Positions 1 through 9,472 are shown, counted from the stretch's first letter. The stretch: DNA of 47,362 nucleotides from UBA1268 sp002694955 (GCA_028066355.1 JALCBP010000015.1:1-47362), one strand, 5' to 3'. The notes: a model not told the origin generated them from the letters alone. Made by a program: numbers and translations.

Positions 1-671
1 TTATAGCCACCTGTAAATGAGCCAAAAGCCGGGAGGGTAAGTGTTGTGCCGGTCGCCACAAAACAACGGCATGTCAGCCGATCTCTGCCCGTGCCTTTGA
101 TAGTAATAGTTGGATGGACATGGCCTGCAATTGTAAAGGAGCCAGGCTGTACGTTTGAATGCTTTGTCTGATCATGAACAAATTGGAAAGGTGGTTCAAT
201 AATTTCCTTTTCGCACCGGCTAATACCGATTTCATAAGGCCTGAACTTTTTTCCTAAAGATTGTTCATGATTGCCGAGAACAAGAACGACGTTAGTTCTA
301 GTAGACGACTGAACCTGCTTGCAAAATTCAGAAAACTCCTCGAGCACTTGCGGCGTACATCCTGAACGAGCGTGAAAGAGATCACCTGTGATTAAAAGCC
401 GGCGGGCATTGTATTGATCAATTATGTTCAGAAGTCGCTTGAGGTCGTGTTGTGCTGATCCCTCAGGGATTGGCATGCCAGCGTGTCGGAAAGTTGCTGC
501 TTTCCCAAGATGAATATCGGAACAGACAATAGTCGATGTTTTCGGAAGGAATGCAGCTCTTTCAGGAAGAAGGACAATGTCTGCGTTGGCAGGCAGGCTT
601 TCACCTTTTCCAACAGCGATCCGTATATCTTTCGCGTCTTGAACCCAAGTCGATGGCGATAGTTTTTTCAT
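1..671 (-). CDS. pdeM: PdeM-type ligase-associated metallophosphoesterase (3' end cut by window edge)
   Basis: Calcineurin-like metallophosphoesterase, the fourth member of the ligase-associated DNA repair cluster. The minus strand reads open from an ATG at 671-669 to the window edge, giving 223 residues with no stop. Metal-binding motifs appear in order: SDIHLGK (51-57), GDLFH (96-100), LGNHE (132-136) and GHVHP (183-187). They are followed by LPAFGSFTGG (213-222), which lies close to the usual C-terminus, so only a short tail should be missing. The start overlaps the helicase stop by 4 nt (ATGA), which supports both the start and translational coupling. Proteins of this family are proposed DNA endonucleases or phosphoesterases acting with the neighbouring ligase and helicase. 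The substrate is not deducible from sequence. Confidence 0.93.
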   Translation of the reverse strand, partial: MKKLSPSTWVQDAKDIRIAVGKGESLPANADIVLLPERAAFLPKTSTIVCSDIHLGKAATFRHAGMPIPEGSAQHDLKRLLNIIDQYNARRLLITGDLFHARSGCTPQVLEEFSEFCKQVQSSTRTNVVLVLGNHEQSLGKKFRPYEIGISRCEKEIIEPPFQFVHDQTKHSNVQPGSFTIAGHVHPTITIKGTGRDRLTCRCFVATGTTLTLPAFGSFTGGY

Positions 672-3289
672 ATGCGTGCCGCGTGCTCGAGCTCTTCAGC
701 CATCTGCGTAATTCTTTCACGCCAGTTTTGAGTTGTCAGCCGTGACTGGATTTGCTCGGCCCAGATTGGGAATGCGAGTGGTGAAAGTCGTGGAGTATCA
801 ATGACTACGATCTCTTTATCTGCGATAGCGTCAAGGGATTCAGAAAGTCGCTGGAATTCGAACTGATTTTCTAGTACCTCCCGACGAGATTGTTCGAGAA
901 GCAGGTTTTCAGAGTCGTATTCATTCAAAACATCAAAAATAAGGCCAGCAGATGCCTGCGTGTGTTTTGCTGAGCGGTTACCCCCTTGGATGAGACCTGC
1001 CACACGAGCAATTTCACGAAATTGTCTTTTCGCCATTTCGGTTCCATTGAGGCATGCAAAAAGGTCTGTAAGTAGTTCGCCCGGTTTGAAAAGTTGTCGA
1101 AAGTCGCGCGCATCCAATTTCAGTTGCTTGGCTCCAGAAAGTTCGAATCCCCAGTCATTGGCCGCAAGTGTCAGCGTGCTCGGTGTCTTGTTTGCAATTC
1201 GCCAGGCAAGCAGAGTTGCCAGCCCCTCGTGAACAAGGCGGCCTTCAAAAGGAAAGATAAAGAGATGATGCCCATCCCGGCTGCGGGCGCGTTCGATCAG
1301 AAGTGTGTCCTGCGTAGGTAAGCGGCTCCAGGTGGCTTGCGTTGCAATAAGCGGCGCGATGGCTTCCGTTTCGGGAGGCAACCGAGTTGCAGATGAATCC
1401 TCTCGGCTCTCTCCCGCCAGCCGAACCTGTTCAAGCACCGCTGCTGAAAGGAGCGTGGAAAGAGGCATCCGTCCGCCATTCCATCTGGGGACTTGCAGCC
1501 CATGGCTTCCTCGGGATCGTTTGACATAGGCCGTGAGGCCATCAAAACGAAAGAGTGTGAGTGGCTTACCAGCGAAAAGAAAACGGTCTCCGATGTTCAG
1601 GCGGCTGATAAAGGATTCTTCAACTGTGCCAAGCCTGCCACCCCGACACCATTTGACCTCGACGGTTGCATTCGACGTAATTGTGCCAATATTCATTCGA
1701 TGTTGGCGTGCCAGCGAGGGGCTGGCGATATACCAACGGCCAAATCGTTCTTTGATTCGGCAATAGTCTGGATAGGCAGAAAGAGCATGCCCACCGCGAG
1801 CAGCGAAGTCCATCGCCCACTGCCAGGACTGTGTGTCGAGCTGAGCAAACGCGACTGTTTCTCGCACTTCCTGATATAATTCGTGTTCACGAAATCCTCC
1901 ACTGCACGCCACTGTTACGATGTGCTGTGATAAGCAATCAAGGGCATTCGTAAGCGGGCGACGAGGTTCAACGGAGCCAGCACTGGCAGCCAGTCGTGCG
2001 GCTGCGCACTCGATAAGTTCCAATGCATGTGTTGGAACACAAATAAGGCGGCCAACTGCCCCAGGCGCATGACCGCTTCTGCCAGCACGCTGGAGAATTC
2101 TTGCAATCCCTTTTGGGCTTCCAATCTGAAGGACCTGTTCAACAGGACCAAAATCAACGCCAAGATCAAGACTTGAAGTAGCAACAACACATTTGAGTTT
2201 GCCGTTGCGAAGACCTGCTTCAGCAGTCGCTCGCAGGGCACGATCAACGGATCCGTGATGAAGTGCAAGTTTGTCTTTCCAGTCTGGTCGGGCTTCTCGT
2301 ATTGCGTCGTACCATCGCTCAGCCTGAGAGCGGGTATTTGTAAATGCAAGAGTGGTTTTGGCTGACTCAATTGCCTCAACAACTTGTGGGAGGAGCCGTA
2401 GCCCCATGTGCCCCGCCCATGGGAATCGTTCGATCGGGTTTGGGATAATGGTTGAAAACTCAAGCTTTCGTGGTGTGTTGGCTTCTATGAGTTTGGCATG
2501 GTCGCGACGTCGAGGACCGACAAGTGTTGCAATGGCCTCATTCAGGTTTGACAGTGTTGCTGATAACCCCCATGTGATCATTTTCGGGCGAATGGCTCGT
2601 AGTCTCGACAGCGCAAGTTCAGTCTGAATACCGCGCTTTGTTCCGAGAAGTTCGTGCCACTCGTCGACGATAACGGTGTCGAGATCTGAGAAAATTTCCT
2701 GGCTGTCTTCAAGTGACAATAGAATCGAAAGTGATTCAGGAGTGGTGATGAGAGCCTGAGGCCAATTCTGTCGGAGGCGACGACGATCCGCAGTTGTTGT
2801 GTCGCCAGTGCGAGTTCCAACCTGCCAGCGGGAGCCAAGCATTTCGTTCAGGTCGGCAAGTGGCTCTTCAAGAGAACGGGCAGTATCCGCTGCCAGAGCT
2901 CGTAGTGGGGTGACCCAGATAATCCGAATGCCCATTTTCTTATGTTGAGTGGGTACGGCAAAGCTGCGACACAATCCACCAAACCATGCTGCACGTGTTT
3001 TTCCTGTGCCAGTTGGAGCGTGGAGAAGGCCGTCTCTTCCGGTTGCCATCGCTCGCCAGGTTGCGCGCTGGAACTCGAAAGGTGTTTGATCTCGATTCGT
3101 AAACCATCGTTCACATGACGCGTAAAAAGCATCCGAATTAATTACCGTTTCTGTGTTTGTAGTTTTGTTTCGAGAAGAAAGCTTTTGGCCTGTTGGCGTG
3201 TTCTGCTGAGAGAGGCTGGTTTCAGTTGCTGATGGCATAGTTCTACTCGTTATTACTCCGAGTTGATTGCTGTTGGCCAGTTGCGTCAA
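668..3289 (-). CDS. Ligase-associated DEXH-box (Lhr-like) DNA helicase
   Basis: Superfamily 2 helicase of the Lhr type, 873 residues, expected to unwind DNA 3'-5' in repair together with the adjacent ligase and nuclease. Visible motifs are Walker A APTGTGKT (91-98), DEWH (209-212), SAT (243-245) and motif VI QRAGRSGH (400-407). The long C-terminal half matches the winged-helix and Lhr-specific region in size. The first in-frame start (3289) lies 47 nt inside the ligase gene. A second Met (residue 18, ATG at 3238-3236) sits 4 nt after the ligase stop, and the first 17 residues look unconserved, so the shorter form may be the true protein. The 3' end overlaps pdeM by 4 nt. The family is well established; the exact start is uncertain. 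Confidence 0.93.
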   Translation of the reverse strand: MTQLANSNQLGVITSRTMPSATETSLSQQNTPTGQKLSSRNKTTNTETVINSDAFYASCERWFTNRDQTPFEFQRATWRAMATGRDGLLHAPTGTGKTRAAWFGGLCRSFAVPTQHKKMGIRIIWVTPLRALAADTARSLEEPLADLNEMLGSRWQVGTRTGDTTTADRRRLRQNWPQALITTPESLSILLSLEDSQEIFSDLDTVIVDEWHELLGTKRGIQTELALSRLRAIRPKMITWGLSATLSNLNEAIATLVGPRRRDHAKLIEANTPRKLEFSTIIPNPIERFPWAGHMGLRLLPQVVEAIESAKTTLAFTNTRSQAERWYDAIREARPDWKDKLALHHGSVDRALRATAEAGLRNGKLKCVVATSSLDLGVDFGPVEQVLQIGSPKGIARILQRAGRSGHAPGAVGRLICVPTHALELIECAAARLAASAGSVEPRRPLTNALDCLSQHIVTVACSGGFREHELYQEVRETVAFAQLDTQSWQWAMDFAARGGHALSAYPDYCRIKERFGRWYIASPSLARQHRMNIGTITSNATVEVKWCRGGRLGTVEESFISRLNIGDRFLFAGKPLTLFRFDGLTAYVKRSRGSHGLQVPRWNGGRMPLSTLLSAAVLEQVRLAGESREDSSATRLPPETEAIAPLIATQATWSRLPTQDTLLIERARSRDGHHLFIFPFEGRLVHEGLATLLAWRIANKTPSTLTLAANDWGFELSGAKQLKLDARDFRQLFKPGELLTDLFACLNGTEMAKRQFREIARVAGLIQGGNRSAKHTQASAGLIFDVLNEYDSENLLLEQSRREVLENQFEFQRLSESLDAIADKEIVVIDTPRLSPLAFPIWAEQIQSRLTTQNWRERITQMAEELEHAARI

Positions 3290-4958
3290 AAAGAAGAGAT
3301 TTCAATTCACTAAGTGTTGCAGCCTCGTGAGGCAGTTTGTCACGTCTCCATCTCGCTATTCGTGGGAAGCGAACGGCTATGCCTGATTTGTGACGGGTTG
3401 ATCGTGATACATTTTCAAAAGCCAACTGAAACACTAGTGTGGGTCGTACAACGCGAACAGGTCCATGTCTTTCAATCGTAGTGCTACGAATAATCTTGTC
3501 GATCTCAACAAGTTCTTTGTCTGACAAACCACTATAGGCTTTTGCTACGGTAACAAGCTGATCTCCGTCCCAAACCCCAAGGGTATAGTCAGTGTGGAGC
3601 CCGGCACGTCGGCCATGTCCCGCTTGGGCATAGTGAAGCACTGCATCAATTTCAAGTGGATTCACCTTCCACTTCCACCAATCGCCTCGTGGTCGACCAT
3701 GTTCGTAGCTGCTTGTGATTCGTTTGAGCATGAGCCCTTCAACACCACGTTGACGGGCTTGTTGTTGAGTAAATGTGAGTTCATCCCAAGAATGACTATC
3801 AATTACAGGTGAGTGGAAAAATCTGATCTCACCACTGGCTGTAGAATTGTGGTGAGGTTTGGCAGGCCCACCAGACAAGGCTGGTTTTCCTTCAAAAGCC
3901 GATGGCACCATGGTTAGGAGTTCACTGCGCCGAAGAGAAAGCGGTTTTGAACGAATGTCTTTTCCGTTGGCTTCGAGCAAGTCATATGCAACAAAAATTG
4001 CCGGAATTTCAGTGCAAATCTTTTTACTGGCACGCTTTCGGCTGGCCCTTCTCGAGAGCATTGAAAACGGGAGGAGATTGTTTGGGTGGGCTGCGAGCAA
4101 TTCCCCGTCGAGAACAGTGCCATCAGGGAGATGTTCTGCGGCTTCCACAATTTCAGGGAAGGCATCATTCATTCGTTCTTCGCCTCGGCTCCAGATCGAG
4201 ATTCCAGCCGATCTTCGAACGACCTGAGCCCGCATGCCATCCCACTTCCATTCGGCTTGCCACTCCGTAGCAGCCCCAAGTTCGCTGGGTTCACCTTTGA
4301 GTGGTGAAGCAAGAAAGAAAGGGTAGGGGCGGAGGCTGTCCGCAGGTGTTGGGTTTGGCGAAATGAGTGAGTGAAAGTCTTCGGCAGTCTCGATGGTCGC
4401 AGCCATCATCCGTTCGGCAATGACTGCCGGTTCCAGACCAGATATTTGTGAGAGTGCCCGAGCAACTAAAGTTCTTGATACACCAACACGGCAGCCACCT
4501 GTTACAAGTTTGTGCCAGACAATTCGCTCACGGGGCGGCAGCCGGTTCCATGTTTTTTCAACGACCTGTCGTTTGTGGTGGTCCGACTTTCCCTTGAGTC
4601 CGCGGATCGTTTCTTCGAAACAACGAGAGAGTGATAACGCTTCGGTACTGGGGTGCTGGCTACTCGATTCATGTGTCGGTTCGTTCGGCAAGATAAGGGC
4701 AAGTGTCTCAGCCAGATCGCCAACGTGAGCGTAGCTTTCTTCAACCAACCATAGAGGGAGGCCGGCAAACTCCGCAGCCCATTCTTTGAGTGATCGTGTT
4801 GATACAGCTCGTAGTTGCCTGGCTCCACATAGGACTCTCAGCCCACATGCCGCATCTTCAGGAGGCGCAGATACAAAGTACTCTTTCAAAGCCTCAATCT
4901 TTTGGTTTGTGCTGGTTGTTCCGTCCAGTTTCCAGTACAGATCAGAGAAGCGTTTCAT
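3243..4958 (-). CDS. ATP-dependent DNA ligase (ligase-associated cluster type)
   Basis: Bacterial ATP-dependent DNA ligase, 571 residues, which seals nicks through an enzyme-AMP intermediate. The N-terminal part (about 1-210) matches the DNA-binding domain of LigB/archaeal-like ligases. The nucleotidyltransferase motif I is KWDGMR, with K238 as the predicted adenylated lysine. The C-terminal third carries the OB-fold with a motif V-like EGLMLK stretch. It lacks the LigD polymerase and nuclease domains, as expected for this stand-alone cluster form. Its start overlaps the exonuclease stop by 4 nt, and the helicase reading frame begins before its stop, so the genes are probably co-translated. 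Replicative joining is probably done by a separate NAD-dependent LigA elsewhere; that is inference. Confidence 0.95.
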   Translation of the reverse strand: MKRFSDLYWKLDGTTSTNQKIEALKEYFVSAPPEDAACGLRVLCGARQLRAVSTRSLKEWAAEFAGLPLWLVEESYAHVGDLAETLALILPNEPTHESSSQHPSTEALSLSRCFEETIRGLKGKSDHHKRQVVEKTWNRLPPRERIVWHKLVTGGCRVGVSRTLVARALSQISGLEPAVIAERMMAATIETAEDFHSLISPNPTPADSLRPYPFFLASPLKGEPSELGAATEWQAEWKWDGMRAQVVRRSAGISIWSRGEERMNDAFPEIVEAAEHLPDGTVLDGELLAAHPNNLLPFSMLSRRASRKRASKKICTEIPAIFVAYDLLEANGKDIRSKPLSLRRSELLTMVPSAFEGKPALSGGPAKPHHNSTASGEIRFFHSPVIDSHSWDELTFTQQQARQRGVEGLMLKRITSSYEHGRPRGDWWKWKVNPLEIDAVLHYAQAGHGRRAGLHTDYTLGVWDGDQLVTVAKAYSGLSDKELVEIDKIIRSTTIERHGPVRVVRPTLVFQLAFENVSRSTRHKSGIAVRFPRIARWRRDKLPHEAATLSELKSLLFDATGQQQSTRSNNE

Positions 4959-6043
4959 TGGTCACCCTCTGCATCTTTTTTGTCAATGTCGATACCATCC
5001 GGAGTGATTGTCTGAGTATCGGGGACTTCTTCGTACGTTCCATGATCATCTGGGTTTGTTTCACCGGTAAACCGTGTTGCAAGTACCTCCGCATGAAGGC
5101 CTTGTTCCGTGAGTAGTCGTGCGACGATATCCGTGAAACCGTGAGTGACAAGAACTCGGGGCGCACCTGAAGATTGAATTGCCCGCATAAGGTCTGGGTA
5201 GTCAACATGATCGGACAGGATGAAGCCTTTTGGAATTCCACGTCTTCGACGGACACCACGGAGAAGCATCCACCCAGATACCATGGCGATAGATGTGGCA
5301 CCAAAGCGATTGATCCAATTTGTAGCTGCGGCGCTCGGTGGAGCGATTACAATACCACGTCCCCCGCCTATCTTGCGGCTATGCGGTGGTATGCGATTAA
5401 TCGGAGGAAGTCGTACACCACTCGCTCGATAGGCTTCAACAAGCTTCATCACGGCTCCGTGGCCATAGATTGGTCCGATTGATTGATCTAACATCGAGGC
5501 GAGCCGCTGCGCCTTGCCAAGTGCATACGCTAACAGCACGCTGGTGCGACCAGATTCGGCGTTTGCTCTCCACCATGCATTTATTTCTTGAGCAACAGTT
5601 TCTGGATCAGGCCAACGATATACAGGTAGGCCAAAAGTGCTTTCTGTGACAAATACATCACAGGGAATGGGCTCAAAACAGTCGCATGTTGAATCATTTT
5701 GGAGTTTATAGTCACCAGTTACGACCCAGGTTGTCCCGTGGTGACGGACTCGCACTTGTGATGATCCTAAAAGATGACCTGCGGGATGAAGTGAAACATC
5801 AACACCATTGATGGAAAGGTGCTCGTTGTATTTCAGTGAGTCGATGCGTGCCTGACTACCCATTCGTGTGCGTAATACGTGCTTGCCGGGTGCCGCGCAA
5901 AGGTAACGATCACTGCCCGGACGGGCATGATCAGCGTGGGCGTGGGTTATGACAGCATGAGAAACTGGACGCCATGGATCGATATAAAAATTACCCGCCG
6001 CGCAGTACAGGCCGTTGGGTGTGATTTTAAGAAGATCGGTCAC
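4955..6043 (-). CDS. Ligase-associated MBL-fold DNA exonuclease
   Basis: Metallo-beta-lactamase/beta-CASP protein, 362 residues, similar to mRNA 3'-end processing factors and SNM1-type nucleases. In bacteria this subfamily travels with an ATP-dependent ligase. The zinc motif HAHADH is at residues 34-39, and the downstream VVTGDYKLQ gives the next metal-binding Asp. A C-terminal stretch around SDHVDYPDL and VTHGFTD resembles the beta-CASP closing motifs. The start is a GTG at 6043, preceded by AGGAGG about 11 nt upstream. It is the first gene of the operon and overlaps the ligase by 4 nt. The predicted role is trimming DNA ends before ligation; activity is inferred from the family. Confidence 0.93.
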   Translation of the reverse strand: MTDLLKITPNGLYCAAGNFYIDPWRPVSHAVITHAHADHARPGSDRYLCAAPGKHVLRTRMGSQARIDSLKYNEHLSINGVDVSLHPAGHLLGSSQVRVRHHGTTWVVTGDYKLQNDSTCDCFEPIPCDVFVTESTFGLPVYRWPDPETVAQEINAWWRANAESGRTSVLLAYALGKAQRLASMLDQSIGPIYGHGAVMKLVEAYRASGVRLPPINRIPPHSRKIGGGRGIVIAPPSAAATNWINRFGATSIAMVSGWMLLRGVRRRRGIPKGFILSDHVDYPDLMRAIQSSGAPRVLVTHGFTDIVARLLTEQGLHAEVLATRFTGETNPDDHGTYEEVPDTQTITPDGIDIDKKDAEGDQ

Positions 6044-6054
6044 GATACGATGAG

Positions 6055-6060
6055 CCTCCT
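6055..6060 (-). promoter_or_regulatory. Ribosome binding site for the exonuclease gene
   Basis: AGGAGG on the minus strand, 11 nt before the GTG at 6043. It is a perfect core SD with slightly long spacing. It supports the GTG start and marks the translational entry point of the four-gene repair operon. Confidence 0.6.
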
Positions 6061-6089
6061 GTCAGGTGGCCCACTGCTTTCTCTGCTGT

Positions 6090-6431
6090 TCAGCGATATG
6101 CTGCATTACCAACAGCCGGGAATCGATAGCCACCGAATCCAAATGGAGCGTAGCGTGGCCAGTCACCTGGGGCGACCCCCGGCTCTGTTCCATACATTTT
6201 CCACGTTGGTGTTCGCGGGATTGTTGGCGGCTCATAGTAGCGAGGTCGGCCTTGAATTCCGGTCACATACGGGCTGGCCCCCGGCTTGTACGGTGCCTGA
6301 TTTCTTGGGGTTCGGGAATTCTGGTAACTCGAGGAGTTTGTTTTCCTCCAACGAGCAGCTTCAGCAGATGAACTGATGAAGGCAGTAGTCACAAGAGTAA
6401 GAATCAAAAAAGATTGGTTTTTGAATTGCAT
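6090..6431 (-). CDS. Small secreted protein of unknown function, rich in Pro, Arg and Tyr
   Basis: 113 residues. The N-terminus (MQFKNQSFLILTLVTTAFISSSAEA) is a textbook signal peptide with predicted cleavage after AEA at about residue 25. The mature part is basic and rich in proline, arginine, tyrosine and glycine, with no recognisable domain. It ends in a Gly/Phe/Pro-containing tail (FGFGGYRFP). It lies just upstream of the repair operon on the same strand, but 46 bp separate it from the exonuclease start and that gene has its own SD, so a shared role is unlikely. Coding status rests on the clear signal peptide and on the lack of a better frame here. Small proteins of this composition are common in planctomycete cell envelopes; the function is unknown. 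Confidence 0.7.
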   Translation of the reverse strand: MQFKNQSFLILTLVTTAFISSSAEAARWRKTNSSSYQNSRTPRNQAPYKPGASPYVTGIQGRPRYYEPPTIPRTPTWKMYGTEPGVAPGDWPRYAPFGFGGYRFPAVGNAAYR

Positions 6432-6647
6432 GGTTTCTTTACGCCAGGTGGACAGAAATAGAAACAGCCAGAGTCTTAGGAAAGCAGTGTCTCAGGAAAC
6501 ATGTCTTTTTAACTCTACCCGGTGAAAGCTGCCAAAGGGCTGAAGATTCGAAAAACCATTCATCCGGGTCGGGTCGTATGGTTTATATGTTTTGTGAGCG
6601 GTTTGTACTGGCATGCAGACTTGGCTGGCTTGAGGTTCCTGGATGAG

Positions 6648-8261
6648 TCAGTCACTGGATGACGAATGTTCTTTTTGCATCCCGGCCCAGCGAATCCGGA
6701 CAGGCATGTCGAATACCTTTTCGAAAAGATCAGTTCTCCGCTCCGCGCCCCATATATCAACTTGTGGGTTGGCGTCAGACAAAACAACAAGGTTCGCACC
6801 GTCATTATCAATGCTGGCAAGCACATCCTTCACTTGCTGCGATCGGCTTCGATCAAGGCCCCCAGCGAGCCGTAAGATAGCCGCCATGCTCCGAACCCTG
6901 TGTTGGTCATCAGAGGACAGTCGTGAAAAGTTTTGGTGTTTTTTCTTTGGGAATGCTCCACGATGATACCGAGCGATGTTCGCAATCATCTCAAGGTCAG
7001 GGCCCAAGATTCCAGGAAGTCGACTGTTTCGTATGAGATGATAGCTATGCTTGTGATGTTGGTCGTAGTTAATGACATACCCCACATCTTGCAGTCGTGC
7101 CGCTGTTTCTAGAAGCTTTCGGTCATCCGGGAGAAGTTCGAGCGATGAGGCTAGTTGGTCGTAAATTCGTACAGCTAATGCCGCAACCGTGCGGCCATGC
7201 TCTAATTCACCAGAGCATGTCTCTGCTAGTCGTTCAACTGCTCGTTCACTTTCGTCAGGATCATTTGTCTCACCGCCGAAATGCTCATCCACCATCTCGC
7301 GAATGAGCCCGTCTCGAACTCCTCGAGTGTGTACAAGGATCGTATTGACCCGAAATCGTTTGAGAAGACCGTCAATAATCGAGAGTCCGGCGATAATGAT
7401 ATCAGCGCGGTCAGAAGACATGCCTGCCATTGATTTGCGTGATCGAAGCGACATTTTTTTGAGTTGATCAAGAAGGTGACGGAGTTCGGCATGTGAGACT
7501 TTGTAGCCAGCAACAGGAATGTCGGCTTCTTTCTTTGAGGCCATGACCAACTCAGCCAGGGTGGTAAAGGTGCCACCAGAGCCAACAAGAAAATGAGGGG
7601 CAAACAAAGGCCTGCTCGTCTCACGCTTCAGGCATCCATTAATTTCTTTATTTAATTTGATGAGTCCTCGCTGAAATTCAATGCCGTCAACACCGCTTCC
7701 GATTCCACACCTTTCTGTGAGCCGAACCGCTCCTAGCGGCGTAGAAAAAATAGATTCCACCAGAGATCCAGTGGCGAAGACAATCTCTGTACTGCCGCCT
7801 CCGATGTCGGCGATAACAATATTTTTTCCGTTCAGGTCAAAGGCATGCTGCACACTGGAGAAGGCAAGTCGAGCTTCTCTTTCTCCAGAGATGACCTCGA
7901 CACTCAAGCCAACTTCCTTCTGTATTCGCTGGCAGAACTCGGAGCCATTCGTCGCTTCACGAACAGCACAGGTGGCAATCGTCCGTAGTGCTGAAACCTG
8001 ATACCCGGCAGCGATTTGTTTGAACGTCGCAAGGGCCTCGAGAGTTCTTGCCATTGCTTCCTTGTCGAGTTCTCCGTCAGAGGAGATGCTGCGAGCGAGT
8101 CGAGTTGGTTCGCGTTCCTCGTCGAGAATTCGGTAGCTGCTTCCACGAAACACTTCAGCAACCAGAAGTCGTACGCTGTTGCTACCGATATCAATTCCAG
8201 CTAGGCGGCTTGCCATTTCCGTATTAAGGTAAATTTGTTTTTGATCAGACGGGATGGTCAT
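6648..8261 (-). CDS. ppx: Ppx/GppA-family exopolyphosphatase / pppGpp phosphatase with HD domain
   Basis: 537 residues. The N-terminal ASKHA-fold phosphatase begins with LAGIDIGSNSVRLLVAEV (phosphate loop 24-29) and includes a second loop around IADIGGGSTEIV. The C-terminal part, with QDVGYVINYDQHHKHSYHLI and ARYHRG, is an HD-like domain typical of long Ppx/GppA proteins. The enzyme should hydrolyse inorganic polyphosphate and/or pppGpp in the cytoplasm; sequence alone cannot separate the two. The annotated start is the ATG at 8261. A second Met at residue 16 (ATG at 8216) directly precedes the conserved core and may be the real start, and neither has a strong SD. It is divergent from ribF, with a 149-bp shared upstream region. 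Confidence 0.93.
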   Translation of the reverse strand: MTIPSDQKQIYLNTEMASRLAGIDIGSNSVRLLVAEVFRGSSYRILDEEREPTRLARSISSDGELDKEAMARTLEALATFKQIAAGYQVSALRTIATCAVREATNGSEFCQRIQKEVGLSVEVISGEREARLAFSSVQHAFDLNGKNIVIADIGGGSTEIVFATGSLVESIFSTPLGAVRLTERCGIGSGVDGIEFQRGLIKLNKEINGCLKRETSRPLFAPHFLVGSGGTFTTLAELVMASKKEADIPVAGYKVSHAELRHLLDQLKKMSLRSRKSMAGMSSDRADIIIAGLSIIDGLLKRFRVNTILVHTRGVRDGLIREMVDEHFGGETNDPDESERAVERLAETCSGELEHGRTVAALAVRIYDQLASSLELLPDDRKLLETAARLQDVGYVINYDQHHKHSYHLIRNSRLPGILGPDLEMIANIARYHRGAFPKKKHQNFSRLSSDDQHRVRSMAAILRLAGGLDRSRSQQVKDVLASIDNDGANLVVLSDANPQVDIWGAERRTDLFEKVFDMPVRIRWAGMQKEHSSSSD

Positions 8262-8410
8262 GAGGCTTTCAACCGAGAAGAAAAATTGCTGGCTGTTTTT
8301 TCTGCTTTAGCTAGAGGGTCATTGTTGCTGGCCGGGTTGCACTTCTTGTTGGTATGATTTCAACTATCGATAGGTCCATACTAATTTACCGCTTTCTGTA
8401 ATTTTCACAC

Positions 8411-9412
8411 GTGACACGAACATTTTCAGGAACCGTTTTTAGTAACCGCAAGGGCGTGACGTTGCCTGAAAACGGCTGCGGGATCACAGTAGGAAACTTT
8501 GATGGTGTGCACCGTGGGCATCAGGAAATTGTCTCGAGACTAATCAGTTTGGCTCAGCCTCGCGGGTTGCCATCTGTTGCGTTGACGTTTGACCCTCATC
8601 CTGCAGAACTGCTTCAACCACGCCTGGCCCGCCGGTTCCTGACAACTATACAACATCGAGCAGAGCTCCTGCTTTCTCTTGGTTTAGATGCAGTATTTGT
8701 TCTCAAGACCACACCAGCGTTATTAAATCTTTCTGCCGAGGAGTTCTATCGCGAGGTGCTTTGTCGGTGTTTTCGTCCGGCTGCTGTCGCGGAGGGTGAA
8801 GACTTTCATTTTGGTCGCAATCGCGAGGGAACTTTGTCAGAGCTGCAACGCTGGGCTGCTAGGGATTCGATTGAGCTGGCAACCGTAACCCCTGTTCAAA
8901 TTTTCGGGACTGCTGTATCGAGTTCAAGGATACGTGGTTTGCTGGAAAGAGGAGACATCGCAGAGGCGAATGAATTACTTGTTTTTCCGTACAGGATAGA
9001 GGGGCTGGTTGAGCAAGGGCAGCAACGAGGTAAGGAACTTGGTTTTCCGACGGCAAATCTTGGAGGCGTGCAGACGTTGATCCCTCTAGACGGTGTCTAT
9101 GCAGGAGTCGCTACAACAGCCTCTGGTGTCCGGTATGGGGCCGCCATTCATGTAGGGAAAAATCTCACGTTCAGTGCCACGGAAAAGACGATAGAAGTTC
9201 ACCTGCTCGATTTTACAGGCGATCTTTACGGGCAGTTGCTACAGGTAGAGTTTTTCCAACGTTTGCGGGCAACTGAAAAATTTGAAGGAGTGGAGGCACT
9301 TACGAAGCAACTTCACGCGGATATTTCGAACATCGCATCATTGTCCCAACAAAATTTAAGAAAACAGCAGCCTCAGCAGGTTTCACTCTCTTCAACACAT
9401 TTTTCCGGGTAA
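8411..9412 (+). CDS. ribF: Bifunctional riboflavin kinase / FAD synthetase
   Basis: 333 residues with a GTG start. The N-terminal FAD synthetase domain carries the nucleotidyltransferase motif GNFDGVHRGH (28-37) and SSRIR (171-175). The C-terminal flavokinase domain has GKELGFPTANL (207-217). The protein converts riboflavin to FMN and FMN to FAD in the cytoplasm. The length fits the family (about 310-330). nrnA follows 73 nt downstream. ribF and nrnA are often close together in bacteria (rbfA-nrnA-truB-ribF), and here the pair survives without truB. The last 25 residues are Gln/Ser-rich and look like a non-conserved tail. Confidence 0.95.
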   Translation: MTRTFSGTVFSNRKGVTLPENGCGITVGNFDGVHRGHQEIVSRLISLAQPRGLPSVALTFDPHPAELLQPRLARRFLTTIQHRAELLLSLGLDAVFVLKTTPALLNLSAEEFYREVLCRCFRPAAVAEGEDFHFGRNREGTLSELQRWAARDSIELATVTPVQIFGTAVSSSRIRGLLERGDIAEANELLVFPYRIEGLVEQGQQRGKELGFPTANLGGVQTLIPLDGVYAGVATTASGVRYGAAIHVGKNLTFSATEKTIEVHLLDFTGDLYGQLLQVEFFQRLRATEKFEGVEALTKQLHADISNIASLSQQNLRKQQPQQVSLSSTHFSG

Positions 9413-9472
9413 ACTGATGAATGACTGTCTTCGGTAAGAATGTCTGAATTTAGCTGCGTCCGTGCTTCACTC

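Noticed and set aside
1915..2463. 182-codon minus-strand frame inside the helicase gene
   Set aside because: It is a different frame of the same strand within a well-supported helicase containing conserved motifs.
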